16,937 bases of DNA from Peptococcaceae bacterium (GCA_017532485.1 JAFXJE010000139.1:1-16937), one strand, 5' to 3'; numbered from the stretch's first letter, positions 5,823-14,810 are shown. The notes: generated from the letters alone by a model not told the origin. Made by a program: numbers and translations.

Positions 5823-6729
5823 TTGGGTTCTTAAAATCGTTTCGGTACTGGCTGCCGTAGTTTTGTGGCTTTATGCGTCAGCAGATGTCAATCCAATGAT
5901 GGAAAAAAGTTTTGATGTTAGTATAGCATACTTAAATCAAGCTGAAGATATGCTTGTTTTAGAAGGACCAAAAAGAGTTACGCTTACCATTAAGGGTCGG
6001 CAAAATGATTTGCTCACTTTACGCAGTGATGATTTTTGGGCTGGGATAGATTTACAGGATGCTGTAAAAGGAACAGCTGATTATCCGATAGAAATTCGTG
6101 TACCGGAAAATGTAGAACGCTATACGGCCTCAGCTTCAATAGCCAAGGTTCATTTAGGACAATGGGAAAGCAAGACAGTGCCTGTTAAATTGGAAACAAA
6201 CGGTGAATTGTCATCATCATATCAGTTAAATAAGACTTCGTTGCTTCCAGAAAGCGTGCAAATTGAGGGCTACAGTCATATTTTAACGGATATTTGGTCC
6301 GTTAGCACCAATCCGCTTGATTTGAGTTCGCTTAATAATGATTGGAATGGAACGGTATCTTTAAATCTGCCGGAAGGGGTAACTGCTGCCAAAGATAAGG
6401 TACAAGTTAAATTAGATTTGCTAGAAGTGCAGCGCAAACGCGAATTTGAGTTGCCTGTTAATGTGCGCAATTTGCCTGATGGCTTAAAGGCAACAATGAG
6501 TAATAATCGCGTAAGCTGCTTCTTAAGAGGAACTGATAAAGAGTTTGCTGCTTTTAATGTTGAACAAATTCAACTTTATGTTGATTGTGCTGGCTTAAGC
6601 TTGGGAACACATACTTTAGATATTCAAATGGAAAATAACAGTAAATTTTCTGCTGTCGAATTAGCGCCAGTTAAAGTAGAGGTTGTAATTGAAAATGCTG
6701 CACTAAGCAGTATGGCAGAAAATGATTAG
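5800..6729 (+). CDS. cdaR: CdaR, YbbR-domain regulator of CdaA
   Basis: This membrane-anchored extracytoplasmic protein modulates the neighbouring diadenylate cyclase; it is known as CdaR or YbbR. Of its 309 residues, a single membrane segment lies at about 9-28 (VLKIVSVLAAVVLWLYAS). About three YbbR-like beta-rich repeats follow, recognisable by the pattern of short strands around VTLTIKGRQNDLLTL, ESVQIEGYSH and RVSCFLRGTDKEF. It is shorter than the four-repeat protein of B. subtilis and near the length found in staphylococci. ATG at 5800 has an SD GGAGGG (5788-5793) inside the end of cdaA, and the frames overlap by 23 nt, so coupled translation is likely. glmM follows after 16 nt. In other Firmicutes CdaR and GlmM both bind CdaA, which fits this order. 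Confidence 0.93.
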   Translation: MSTKEKNDWVLKIVSVLAAVVLWLYASADVNPMMEKSFDVSIAYLNQAEDMLVLEGPKRVTLTIKGRQNDLLTLRSDDFWAGIDLQDAVKGTADYPIEIRVPENVERYTASASIAKVHLGQWESKTVPVKLETNGELSSSYQLNKTSLLPESVQIEGYSHILTDIWSVSTNPLDLSSLNNDWNGTVSLNLPEGVTAAKDKVQVKLDLLEVQRKREFELPVNVRNLPDGLKATMSNNRVSCFLRGTDKEFAAFNVEQIQLYVDCAGLSLGTHTLDIQMENNSKFSAVELAPVKVEVVIENAALSSMAEND

Positions 6730-6745
6730 TAGGGAGGAAAATAAA

Positions 6746-8092
6746 TTGAAATTATTTGGTACAGATGGTGTCCGTGGTGAAGCAAATCTTGTTTTAACGG
6801 CTGAACTAGCCTATCAATTGGGGAGAGCTGCTGCGCATATTTTACAACAAGAGGGCTTGCCTGATAAAGAAAAAGCTATTGTGATTGGGAAAGATACCAG
6901 AATTTCCGGTGATATGTTGGAGGCTAGCCTTATTGCCGGTATTTGTTCTACTGGGGTAGATGTTTATCAGGTTGGGGTGATGCCGACACCGGCAGTTGCT
7001 GTTTTGACCAGAATGTTAAATGCTATGGCAGGGGTAGTAATTTCTGCTTCGCATAATCCTTACCAGGATAACGGTATAAAATTTTTCAGTCCTTTAGGCG
7101 TAAAATTACCTGATAGAGTGGAAGAAAAAATTGAAAAATTAATAGCTGATGATTTAGCAGGCATTCCTTATCCAGTAGGAGCTGATTTGGGTCGTGTTAT
7201 TCCTTATGAGGAGGGCGCAAAGCGCTATACGCAGTTTATTCAAAGTAAGGTAAGTGGTGATTTAGGTGGCTTGCGTGTAGTTGTCGATTGTGCTAACGGT
7301 GCAGCCAGTCATATTGCGCCACCACTTTTACGCTCCTTAGGTGTTGATGTAGTAGCTATCAATTGCACACCAAATGGTATAAATATCAATGAAAATTGTG
7401 GTTCTACTCATTTGGAACAGCTGCAAAAAGCTGTTGTAGCCCAAGAGGCAGATTTAGGCATTGCTTATGATGGGGATGCTGACCGTTTGTTAGCAGTAGA
7501 CCATTGGGGTGAGGTTGTTGATGGAGATAAACTATTGGTAATCTATGCTTTGGATATGGATGCCAAGGGCGAATTGGATGGCAACCAAATGGTAGTTACC
7601 GTAATGAGCAATTTAGGCTTGAAAGTTGCCTTACAGCAAAAAGGTATTACTGTAAGGGAATCGCAAGTAGGTGACCGTTATGTAATTGAAGAAATGCAAA
7701 ATCATGGTGCTGTTTTAGGTGGGGAGCAATCAGGTCATATTATTTTCAGCAAAGACAATACTACGGGTGATGGCATTTTAAGCAGCGTTAAGTTATTGGA
7801 AATAGTGAAAAAGAGTAAAAAAAGCTTGCAAAAATTAGCTGCGCAAATGGAGCAATATCCACAAATTTTACGAAATGTCCGAGTGCAAAATAAAAATGGC
7901 TGGGCTGAAAAAGAAGAAATTAAGGCGGCTATGGCAAAAGCTCAGGAGGAATTGGGCAATACAGGGCGCATTTTGGTGCGTGCCTCTGGTACGGAAAACC
8001 TTTTGCGTGTAATGGTTGAAGGCAAAGATGCACAACAAATAGAAAGAATTGCGCAGGAATTAGCTGCAGTAGTAGATACGGTGATGAATTAA
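6746..8092 (+). CDS. glmM: Phosphoglucosamine mutase GlmM
   Basis: GlmM interconverts glucosamine-6-phosphate and glucosamine-1-phosphate, on the route to UDP-GlcNAc for peptidoglycan. The start chosen is TTG at 6746, 8 nt after the SD GGGAGG (6732-6737), giving MKLFGTDGVRG, the family N-terminus, and 448 residues. The ATG at 6722 lies before the SD and overlaps cdaR; it would add eight unusual residues. Motifs are the active-site serine loop ISASHNP with Ser102, the metal loop DGDADR at 242-247, the sugar-binding GGEQSGH, and the phosphate-binding RASGTE at 412-417. All are intact. In some Firmicutes GlmM binds CdaA and lowers c-di-AMP output. The stop overlaps the acpS start by one base (TAATG). 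Confidence 0.97.
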   Translation: MKLFGTDGVRGEANLVLTAELAYQLGRAAAHILQQEGLPDKEKAIVIGKDTRISGDMLEASLIAGICSTGVDVYQVGVMPTPAVAVLTRMLNAMAGVVISASHNPYQDNGIKFFSPLGVKLPDRVEEKIEKLIADDLAGIPYPVGADLGRVIPYEEGAKRYTQFIQSKVSGDLGGLRVVVDCANGAASHIAPPLLRSLGVDVVAINCTPNGININENCGSTHLEQLQKAVVAQEADLGIAYDGDADRLLAVDHWGEVVDGDKLLVIYALDMDAKGELDGNQMVVTVMSNLGLKVALQQKGITVRESQVGDRYVIEEMQNHGAVLGGEQSGHIIFSKDNTTGDGILSSVKLLEIVKKSKKSLQKLAAQMEQYPQILRNVRVQNKNGWAEKEEIKAAMAKAQEELGNTGRILVRASGTENLLRVMVEGKDAQQIERIAQELAAVVDTVMN

Positions 8093-8502
8093 TGATTATT
8101 GGTTTAGGCACAGATATTGTGGAAGTAAAACGTATTAAAGCGGCCATAGCGAAAAATGACCGCTTTATTACACGAATTTATACTCCGGCAGAAATTGCTT
8201 ACTGTCAGCAAAAAAATCGCCCGGAGCTTTCCTTTGCAGCTCGGTTTGCAGCCAAAGAGGCTATTAGTAAAGCTTTTGGCACAGGCATAGGCAAAATAAG
8301 CTGGCTGGACATGGAAATTACTAATGCGCAAAGTGGACAACCACTAGTGCATTTATCAGGAAAATGTGCTATGATATCACAGGAAAAACAAGTTAAAGCT
8401 ATTCATCTTACATTAAGTCATACAGATGAATATGCTGTAGCGACAGCTATCCTAGAAGGAGGGAATGACGATGTATCTGGTAACTGCACAACAGATGCGT
8501 GA
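8092..8502 (+). CDS. acpS: Holo-[acyl-carrier-protein] synthase AcpS
   Basis: AcpS moves 4'-phosphopantetheine from CoA to the conserved serine of acyl carrier protein. Of 136 residues, the family signature GLGTDIVEV near the N-terminus carries Asp8, and RFAAKEAISKAFGTGIG carries Glu56, the two metal-binding acids. The body ends at about residue 120 (EYAVATAILE), where most AcpS proteins stop. The extra tail GGNDDVSGNCTTDA is read through the SD and start of nnr, so it probably results from the 32-nt overlap rather than having a role. The ATG overlaps the glmM stop by one base. AcpS next to nnr and alr is a common Firmicutes neighbourhood. Confidence 0.96.
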   Translation: MIIGLGTDIVEVKRIKAAIAKNDRFITRIYTPAEIAYCQQKNRPELSFAARFAAKEAISKAFGTGIGKISWLDMEITNAQSGQPLVHLSGKCAMISQEKQVKAIHLTLSHTDEYAVATAILEGGNDDVSGNCTTDA

Positions 8503-9979
8503 AATTGACCAAAAAGCAATAAATGAATATAACTTTCCGGAAGCTGTTTTAATGGAAAATGCAGGTCGAGTAGCAACAGATGTTTTGCTGGCGAAATTTC
8601 CTAAGCTTGCTGATTTGCATATTACGATTGCTGTCGGAGCCGGTAATAATGGTGGTGACGGCTTAGTCATTGCTAGATACTTGCATAAGTTGGGTGCGAA
8701 AGTAAAAGTATTTTTGGCTCAAGAAAAAGAATTAAGCCCAAGCACACAGTTGAATTTAAGTATTTTAGAAAAATTACCTGTTAAAATCTATCCATTGGAT
8801 ACGGAAAACAGTATTCATTTATTTAAAGTGGCTATCAATACTACAGATATCTTTATTGATGCTTTGTTAGGTACAGGAGTTAATCGCCAGTTATCTTCTT
8901 TGTTAGCGGAAATTGTTGATATAGTCAACAAAAGAACTTGTGTAACAGTAGCTGTTGATGTACCTACAGGTTTAAATTGTGATACAGGTGAAATTTACGG
9001 CAGCTGTTTGGTGGCTGATTATACAATCGGTCTAGCTTTGCCGAAACGAGGTTATTACTTAAATAAAGGTTTAAAATATTGTGGTGAAATCACTATTGTT
9101 GATATTGGTTTCCCAGAAGAATTGTTGGCAGAATGTGGTCTGCAGACATATTTGGTGGATAATGATTATTTACAGGGTCATCTGCAGGAGCGACAGAGAA
9201 ATAGTCATAAAGGCACTTATGGTCATTTATTGCTGGTAGGTGGCAGTATGGGCATGAGTGGTGCAGTGACCTTAGCAGCGCGTAGTAGTTATCGGGCAGG
9301 AGTGGGTGCAGTATCTTGTGCTGTACCTAGTGATGTGCAATTGCATATATCTGTAAATATTCCTGAAGCTATGGTTTATCCTTTGAGTGAGGTAGAGGTT
9401 TTATTAAAAGGGAAAAAAGCAGTTGTTTTAGGACCGGGTATGGGCAAAAATGAGCATGTTTTACAAATGCTGCAATATATTTTACAAGAAAGTACTTGCC
9501 CAATAGTTTTAGATGCAGATGCGCTTAATGTTTTAGCTGGCAATTTAGAATTACTTAGTCTGGCAAAAGCGCCTGTAATTTTAACACCACATCCTGGTGA
9601 AATGGCTAGATTAATTGGCAAAGATGTGAAATTGGTACAGAATAATCGTTTAGAAACAGCCCAAAATTTTGCTGTTGAGCACCAAGTTTGGTTAGTTTTA
9701 AAAGGTGCTAATACGGTCATTGCTGCACCTAATGGTGAAATTTACTTAAATACTATTGACAGTCCTGCTTTGGCTGTTGCCGGCAGTGGTGATGTTCTGG
9801 CGGGCATTTTAGGCTCCTTCTTGGCACAGGGAATGTCACCGGAAGAAGCCTGCTGTATGGCAGTGCGTTTACATGGGGAAGCTGGAGTAAAACTGGCTGA
9901 ACAGATGGGTACAATTAGTACACAAGCGGGAGATATTATAGAAGTATTACCGCAGCTTTTACGAGGTGAGACAAAATGA
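8471..9979 (+). CDS. nnr: Bifunctional NAD(P)H-hydrate epimerase / ADP-dependent NAD(P)H-hydrate dehydratase
   Basis: This repair enzyme interconverts R- and S-NAD(P)HX and dehydrates the S form back to NAD(P)H using ADP. The start chosen is ATG at 8471, 7 nt after AAGGAGGG (8456-8463); the ATG at 8465 is too near the SD. The protein has 502 residues, normal for the fused form. The N-terminal epimerase domain (about 1-215) has MENAGRVA at 28-35 and the nucleotide loop GAGNNGGDG at 56-64. The C-terminal ribokinase-like dehydratase domain (about 225-500) has HKGTYGHLLLVGGS, VLDADALN, LTPHPGEM at 371-378 and the GSGDVLAG loop at 438-445, whose Asp441 is the expected catalytic base. It overlaps acpS by 32 nt and alr by 4 nt (ATGA). 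Confidence 0.96.
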   Translation: MYLVTAQQMREIDQKAINEYNFPEAVLMENAGRVATDVLLAKFPKLADLHITIAVGAGNNGGDGLVIARYLHKLGAKVKVFLAQEKELSPSTQLNLSILEKLPVKIYPLDTENSIHLFKVAINTTDIFIDALLGTGVNRQLSSLLAEIVDIVNKRTCVTVAVDVPTGLNCDTGEIYGSCLVADYTIGLALPKRGYYLNKGLKYCGEITIVDIGFPEELLAECGLQTYLVDNDYLQGHLQERQRNSHKGTYGHLLLVGGSMGMSGAVTLAARSSYRAGVGAVSCAVPSDVQLHISVNIPEAMVYPLSEVEVLLKGKKAVVLGPGMGKNEHVLQMLQYILQESTCPIVLDADALNVLAGNLELLSLAKAPVILTPHPGEMARLIGKDVKLVQNNRLETAQNFAVEHQVWLVLKGANTVIAAPNGEIYLNTIDSPALAVAGSGDVLAGILGSFLAQGMSPEEACCMAVRLHGEAGVKLAEQMGTISTQAGDIIEVLPQLLRGETK

Positions 9980-11103
9980 AAATATATCGACCAACTTGGG
10001 TGGATATAGATATGCAAGCTGCTAGACATAATTTTCAAACGGTTCGACAATTGGTTGGTGAACAAGTAAAAATTTGTGCTATTGTTAAAGCCAATGGCTA
10101 TGGGCATGGTTCCGTAGAATTGAGCAAACTTTATGTTGCTGAAGGTGTAGATTTTTTAGCAGTAGCTACGATAGATGGTGCGTTAAAATTGCGTAATGCT
10201 GGAATAGAAGTGCCTATTTTAGTTTTAGGTTGGACGCCGGCAGAAGCTTATCAGGCAGCAGTGGAAAATGATGTGCGTTTGACAATGTATGATTTGCAAG
10301 AAATCAAAAAATTAAATGAAGCTGCTGCTAGTAAGGGCAAGAAAGCATTAGTACACTTGAAAATAGATACGGGAATGACTAGATTAGGCTTTATGGCTAC
10401 TGAAGAAAACCTGGAGCAAATTGCGCAGGCGTTGGCGTTGCCTAATATTGAAATCGAGGGTATATTTAGTCATTTTTCTAAAGCTGATGAAAAATCAAAA
10501 GATTATGCGTATAAACAATTGGCGATTTTCAAAGATTTTGTGGCACGTTTGGAAGAAAAAACAGGCTATCACATTCCGATTAAACATATGGCCAATAGTG
10601 CGGCAATTATTGATTTACCAGAGGCTCATTTGGATATGGTGCGACCGGGCATTGTGCTTTGTGGGCTGCAACCCTCCAGTGAAATGCTCAATACTGCTGA
10701 TTTGCAGCCTGTCTTGAGCTGGAAGGCCAAAGTCAGTCGGGTCCAGCAAGTACCTGCTGGTACGCTGATCGGTTATGGTGGTACTTATCAGGCGGAAAAA
10801 ACGATGACAGTTGCAACTATACCTGTAGGTTATGCTGATGGTTATAATCGTTTGTTGAGTAATAAGGGCTATGTTTTATATCAAGGTAAAAAATTACCTA
10901 TTGTCGGGCGAGTTTGTATGGACCAATTTATGGTTGATGCTTCCTCGGCTGCGAATTTGCAAGCAGGTGATGAAGTTATATTGATTGGCAGTCAGGGAGA
11001 GCAGTCTCTGACTGTAACTGAAATGGCAGAAATGCTGCAAACTATTGACCATGAGATTATTTGTGCTATAGCAGCCAGAGTGCCAAGAATTTATAAAATG
11101 TAA
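9976..11103 (+). CDS. alr: Alanine racemase (PLP-dependent)
   Basis: Alr converts L- to D-alanine for peptidoglycan cross-links, using pyridoxal phosphate. Of 375 residues, the N-terminal TIM barrel carries the PLP lysine Lys38 in KANGYGHG, and the C-terminal beta domain carries the second catalytic base, the Tyr286 of GYADGYNR. HLKIDTGMTRLGF, MANSAAI and RVCMDQFMVD are further family stretches. The start overlaps the nnr stop (ATGA), with an SD GAGGTGA upstream in the nnr 3' end. The mazF toxin gene follows after 36 nt; in B. subtilis an antitoxin gene lies in this position, and it is missing here. A perfect TTGACA at 11105-11110 directly after the stop has no matching -10 box. Confidence 0.97.
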   Translation: MKIYRPTWVDIDMQAARHNFQTVRQLVGEQVKICAIVKANGYGHGSVELSKLYVAEGVDFLAVATIDGALKLRNAGIEVPILVLGWTPAEAYQAAVENDVRLTMYDLQEIKKLNEAAASKGKKALVHLKIDTGMTRLGFMATEENLEQIAQALALPNIEIEGIFSHFSKADEKSKDYAYKQLAIFKDFVARLEEKTGYHIPIKHMANSAAIIDLPEAHLDMVRPGIVLCGLQPSSEMLNTADLQPVLSWKAKVSRVQQVPAGTLIGYGGTYQAEKTMTVATIPVGYADGYNRLLSNKGYVLYQGKKLPIVGRVCMDQFMVDASSAANLQAGDEVILIGSQGEQSLTVTEMAEMLQTIDHEIICAIAARVPRIYKM

Positions 11104-11139
11104 ATTGACAGAAAAACTAAGAAAATGTTGGGGAGAAAT

Positions 11140-11511
11140 ATGTTTAGGGTTAAAAGAGGAGATATCTATTTTGCAGATTTAAGCCCTGTTATCGGTTCAG
11201 AGCAAGGTGGTGTTCGGCCAGTGTTGATTATTCAAAATGATGTAGGCAATCAACATAGTCCAACTACTATTGTTGCTGCTATTACTGGGCAAATTGGCAA
11301 GGCTAAGATACCTACACATGTGCCGTTGGCAGGCAGTGAAAAAGGGCTAAGTAAAAATTCCATGATATTGGTAGAGCAAGTAAGAACGATTGATAAAAAA
11401 CGCTTGAAAGAGCGTATTTGCAGCTTAGATAAAGCTGTTATGGACCAAGTGGATAAAGCGTTAATTATCAGCATGGGTTTAAGCCCTATTTTGTGCAAGG
11501 AGGAGGAATAA
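11140..11511 (+). CDS. mazF: MazF/NdoA-type endoribonuclease without adjacent antitoxin
   Basis: This is a PemK/MazF sequence-specific mRNA endoribonuclease of the B. subtilis NdoA (EndoA) type. The start chosen is ATG at 11140, 4 nt after GGGGAG (11130-11135); MFRVKRGDIYFADLSPV then lines up with NdoA and gives 123 residues. The ATG at 11125 has no SD and adds five unusual residues. The signature GSEQGGVRPVLIIQND and NQHSPTTIVAAITG are intact, including Arg26 and Thr49, the counterparts of the NdoA catalytic residues Arg25 and Thr48. Thus the protein looks active. No antitoxin fits in the 36 nt after alr, and tex starts 3 nt downstream, so it is not in a usual MazEF pair. Its message is probably part of the cdaA–glnN run, so it would be made constitutively unless an unlinked antitoxin exists. 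Confidence 0.93.
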   Translation: MFRVKRGDIYFADLSPVIGSEQGGVRPVLIIQNDVGNQHSPTTIVAAITGQIGKAKIPTHVPLAGSEKGLSKNSMILVEQVRTIDKKRLKERICSLDKAVMDQVDKALIISMGLSPILCKEEE

Positions 11512-11514
11512 GCG

Positions 11515-13680
11515 ATGGAACATTTAGATATTTTAGCCAAAGAATTGGGCTGGCATAAAGGCAAGTTGGAAAAAACCATTGCGCTTTTAGACGAAGGGAA
11601 CACTATTCCGTTCATTGCACGTTATCGTAAAGAAGTAACAGGTGAAATGGACGAGACCATGCTGCGTACATTGTCTGAACGCTTACAATATTTGCGTAAT
11701 TTAGCAAAACGCAAAGAAGAAATTTGTTCTGCGATTGCTGAGCAGGGTAAATTGACAGATGAGCTGCAGCAAAAAATCATGGCAGCTGCTATCTTGCAGG
11801 AAGTAGAAGATTTATATTTGCCATATAAACAAAAGAGAAGAACAAGAGCCGGTATTGCCAAAGAAAAAGGCTTGGAACCATTAGCTCAACAATTATTAGC
11901 ACCGGAAAACCAAGAAGCTGCAGATGTCTTGGCACAAGCATACATAAATGAAGAATTAGAAGTAAACACTCTTGAAGAGGCTTTAAGTGGTGCAAGAGAT
12001 ATTATTGCGGAGATTATTGCTGATGATGCTGATTTACGAAAATTTATTCGTGATATGGCTTGGAAACAAGGTGTCTTAAGCAGTAAAGCTAAAAAAGAGC
12101 AGACAGAAGCTACTCCTTATGAAATGTATTATGCCTATGAAGAGCCAGTGAAAAAAATGCCGCCACATCGCATTTTAGCTATTAATCGTGGTGAAAATGA
12201 AGATGTATTGGCAGTAAAATTACAGCAGCCGGAAGAAATTGTTTTGCAGCATATCTTAAAACAGTATGCAGTGCAAAAAAACAGCAGTTGTGCCGAACAA
12301 GTAGCTGAAGCTGCACAAGATGGCTTCAAGCGTTTGATTGCACCTGCTATTGAAAGAGAAATCCGTAATGAAATGACGGAAATTGGTGAAAAACAAGCTA
12401 TTCATGTTTTTGGTCAAAATCTGCATAGTTTATTATTGCAGGCACCGGTCAAAGGTCATACTGTCTTAGGGGTTGACCCAGGTTTTCGGACAGGCTGTAA
12501 ACTAGCCGTAGTCGATGAAACTGGCAAAGTTTTGGAGGTAGGTGTGATGTATCCACATCCACCACAGAAAAAATACCAAGAAGCTTTGAATATCATGAAA
12601 GCTATGATTGATAAGTGGCAAGTAGATTTAATTGCTATTGGTAATGGTACAGCTTCAAGAGAATCAGAGGCTTTAACTGCTGAATTGATTAAGTCTTGTC
12701 CAGGGGTACAATATACCATTGTTTCGGAAGCAGGGGCTTCTGTTTATTCTGCTTCACCATTAGCGAAAGAAGAATTTCCGGATTATGATTTATCTTTGCG
12801 CAGTGCTGTATCTATAGCACGCCGTTTACAAGACCCATTAGCTGAATTGGTGAAAATTGAACCAAAAGCAGTAGGGGTAGGTCAATATCAGCATGATGTT
12901 ACGCCGAAAAAATTGGATGAAACTTTAACAGCTGTTGTCGAAGATTGTGTAAATGCTGTGGGTGTAGAAGTAAATACTGCTTCCAGTGCTTTACTGCAAT
13001 ATGTAGCTGGTTTAACAAAATCTACTGCTGATGGAATTATTCGTTATCGTAATGAGCAAGGTAAAATTACTGAACGCAAAGAGTTGTTGAAAGTGCCGCG
13101 CTTAGGGCCAAAAGCTTATGAGCAATGTGCAGGTTTTATTCGGATAGCTGATGGAAAAAATCCTTTAGATAATACACCTGTGCATCCAGAATCTTTTGAA
13201 GCTGCTGAAAAATTATTACAGGGTTTAGGCTATCAGACCAGCGATTTACAAAGTGAAAAGCAATCTCAATTAAAAGATGCTTTAGCTGCAGTCAATGTGA
13301 AGCAAATGGCTGAGCAGCTGGCAGTAGGCGAACCAACCTTGCGCGATATTATCGCTGCTTTGCAAAAGCCTGGACGTGACCCGCGTGAAGAACTAGATCC
13401 ACCATTGCTGCGCAGTGATGTTTTATCTTTGGATGATTTGCAAGTAGGCATGGAACTAATGGGTACTGTGCGTAATGTTGTTGACTTTGGTGTTTTTGTC
13501 GATATTGGTGTGAAACAAGATGGCTTAGTGCATATCTCTCAAATCGGCGAAAAATTTATTAAGCATCCAATGGAAGTTTTATCTGTTGGTGATATTGTTA
13601 AAGTAAGTGTTTTGGAAATAGATAAAGTACGTAATAGAATTGCGTTAACTATGAAGCTGAAAGGGGAACAGAATAAATGA
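11515..13680 (+). CDS. tex: Tex-family transcription accessory protein (S1 RNA-binding)
   Basis: Tex is a cytoplasmic nucleic-acid-binding protein related to eukaryotic Spt6; it affects transcription, though its exact bacterial role is not settled. Of 721 residues, the domain order is the N-terminal helical Tex region (about 1-300, with IPFIARYRKEVTGEMDE near residue 32), a YqgF/RNase H-like domain starting at GVDPGFRTGC (about 319-328), a helix-hairpin-helix region (RYRNEQGKITERKELLKVPR, about 507-526), and a C-terminal S1 domain from about 645 (GMELMGTVRNVVDFGVFVDI, then DGLVHISQI). Length is normal. A strong SD AAGGAGGAGG (11497-11506) lies inside the mazF 3' end, 8 nt before the ATG. The stop overlaps the next gene's start (ATGA). 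Confidence 0.96.
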   Translation: MEHLDILAKELGWHKGKLEKTIALLDEGNTIPFIARYRKEVTGEMDETMLRTLSERLQYLRNLAKRKEEICSAIAEQGKLTDELQQKIMAAAILQEVEDLYLPYKQKRRTRAGIAKEKGLEPLAQQLLAPENQEAADVLAQAYINEELEVNTLEEALSGARDIIAEIIADDADLRKFIRDMAWKQGVLSSKAKKEQTEATPYEMYYAYEEPVKKMPPHRILAINRGENEDVLAVKLQQPEEIVLQHILKQYAVQKNSSCAEQVAEAAQDGFKRLIAPAIEREIRNEMTEIGEKQAIHVFGQNLHSLLLQAPVKGHTVLGVDPGFRTGCKLAVVDETGKVLEVGVMYPHPPQKKYQEALNIMKAMIDKWQVDLIAIGNGTASRESEALTAELIKSCPGVQYTIVSEAGASVYSASPLAKEEFPDYDLSLRSAVSIARRLQDPLAELVKIEPKAVGVGQYQHDVTPKKLDETLTAVVEDCVNAVGVEVNTASSALLQYVAGLTKSTADGIIRYRNEQGKITERKELLKVPRLGPKAYEQCAGFIRIADGKNPLDNTPVHPESFEAAEKLLQGLGYQTSDLQSEKQSQLKDALAAVNVKQMAEQLAVGEPTLRDIIAALQKPGRDPREELDPPLLRSDVLSLDDLQVGMELMGTVRNVVDFGVFVDIGVKQDGLVHISQIGEKFIKHPMEVLSVGDIVKVSVLEIDKVRNRIALTMKLKGEQNK

Positions 13681-14810
13681 TTGCACTGGTAAATGCAAAA
13701 CTTTATACCATGGAAAAGAAAACACCATTGGAAGGTGCTATTTTGCTTGGTGATGATGGTAAAATCGCCGCGGTCGGTGCAGATATTGTAATTCCAGCCG
13801 AAGCCGAAGTGATTGATGTAGGTGGCAGAATTATTACCCCGGGCTTTATTGATGCACATACCCATATGGGGATAGATGAAGAAGTCCATCAACCTATGGG
13901 TGATGACTGCAATGAAATGACTGAGCCAAATACAGCCGAATTAAGAGCTTTAGATGCGATTAATTATCGAGATCGTTCTTTCCAAGATGCTGTGCAAGCT
14001 GGTGTAACTACTGTTATGATTGCCCCAGGCAGTGCTAATGTTTTTGGTGGTTTAGTTACGGTAATGAAAACAGCTGGTAAAACTTATAAAGAAATGTTGC
14101 TATTACCTGAAGCTGGATTAAAAATGGCTTTTGGTGAAAATCCAAAACGTGTTTATAGTGAAAAGGATAAAGCACCAAGTACACGTATGGCGACAATGGC
14201 GATTGCTCGTCAAGGATTTTTTGAGGCGGAAGAATATAAAAAGAAGAGAAAAGAAAAAGATTTTAATTTACAGACAGAAAATATTGTAAAAGCGTTGAGC
14301 AAAAAAATCCCAGTTAGAGCGCATGCACATCGTGCTGATGATATTTTGACAGCCCTGCGTTTGCGTGATGAATTCGATTTAGATATGGTTATTGAACATT
14401 GTACAGATGGTCATTTGATTGTTGAGGAATTAAAAGAAGCAAAAGTACCTGTAGCTATAGGGCCGAGCTTAAGCAATCGTGCCAAAGTAGAAATGGAAAA
14501 TGTTACTTTCCGTACCCCTGGGATATTAGCGGCAGCAGGCATTGAAACAGCAATTATTACAGACCATCCATGCACACCTATTCAATATTTACCACTTTGT
14601 GCAGGTATTGCGATGCGAGAAGGAATGACTGAATATGATGCTTTGCGTGCCTTGACTATTGTACCGGCTAAAATTTTGAAAGTAGACAAACGGGTAGGCA
14701 GCTTGAAAGTGGGCAAAGATGCTGATATCGTTGTTTGGAATAATCATCCGTTAGAAATTATGGGCAAACCGGAAATGGTTTTCGTAAACGGCAAGCAAAT
14801 TGCACTTTAA
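13677..14810 (+). CDS. Metal-dependent amidohydrolase (COG1228-like), substrate unknown
   Basis: This amidohydrolase-superfamily enzyme of 377 residues is related to imidazolonepropionase-like and other cytosolic hydrolases. A beta-sandwich half at about residues 1-55 leads into the barrel with the metal-binding HxH at His61/His63 (GFIDAHTHMG). Further candidate metal and catalytic residues are His216/His218 in VRAHAHRADD, His241 in VIEHCTDGH, and Asp296 in IITDHPCTP. The C-terminal RVGSLKVGKDADIVVWNNHP is the standard closing strand set. No signal peptide is seen, so it should act in the cytoplasm. It overlaps tex by 4 nt (ATGA) and lies 14 nt before glnN, so a reaction linked to nitrogen is a possibility only. 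The sequence does not allow a substrate to be named. Confidence 0.92.
   Translation: MIALVNAKLYTMEKKTPLEGAILLGDDGKIAAVGADIVIPAEAEVIDVGGRIITPGFIDAHTHMGIDEEVHQPMGDDCNEMTEPNTAELRALDAINYRDRSFQDAVQAGVTTVMIAPGSANVFGGLVTVMKTAGKTYKEMLLLPEAGLKMAFGENPKRVYSEKDKAPSTRMATMAIARQGFFEAEEYKKKRKEKDFNLQTENIVKALSKKIPVRAHAHRADDILTALRLRDEFDLDMVIEHCTDGHLIVEELKEAKVPVAIGPSLSNRAKVEMENVTFRTPGILAAAGIETAIITDHPCTPIQYLPLCAGIAMREGMTEYDALRALTIVPAKILKVDKRVGSLKVGKDADIVVWNNHPLEIMGKPEMVFVNGKQIAL

Noticed and set aside
6746..8092. A glmS-type ribozyme or other amino-sugar control near glmM
   Set aside because: Only 16 nt separate cdaR and glmM, which leaves no room for such an element.
8104..8340. Minus-strand frame opposite acpS
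   Set aside because: AcpS motifs are complete on the other strand; no SD or family resemblance for this frame.
10421..10717. 98-residue frame inside alr, considered as a hidden antitoxin for mazF
   Set aside because: It is a shadow frame rich in Trp, Ile, Leu and Cys, with no ribbon-helix-helix or SpoVT-AbrB-like pattern, while alr is intact in the real frame.
11105..11110. Perfect TTGACA right after alr, as a possible -35 of a separate mazF promoter
   Set aside because: No -10-like hexamer lies 16-18 nt downstream; that position reads TTGGGG and belongs to the SD region.
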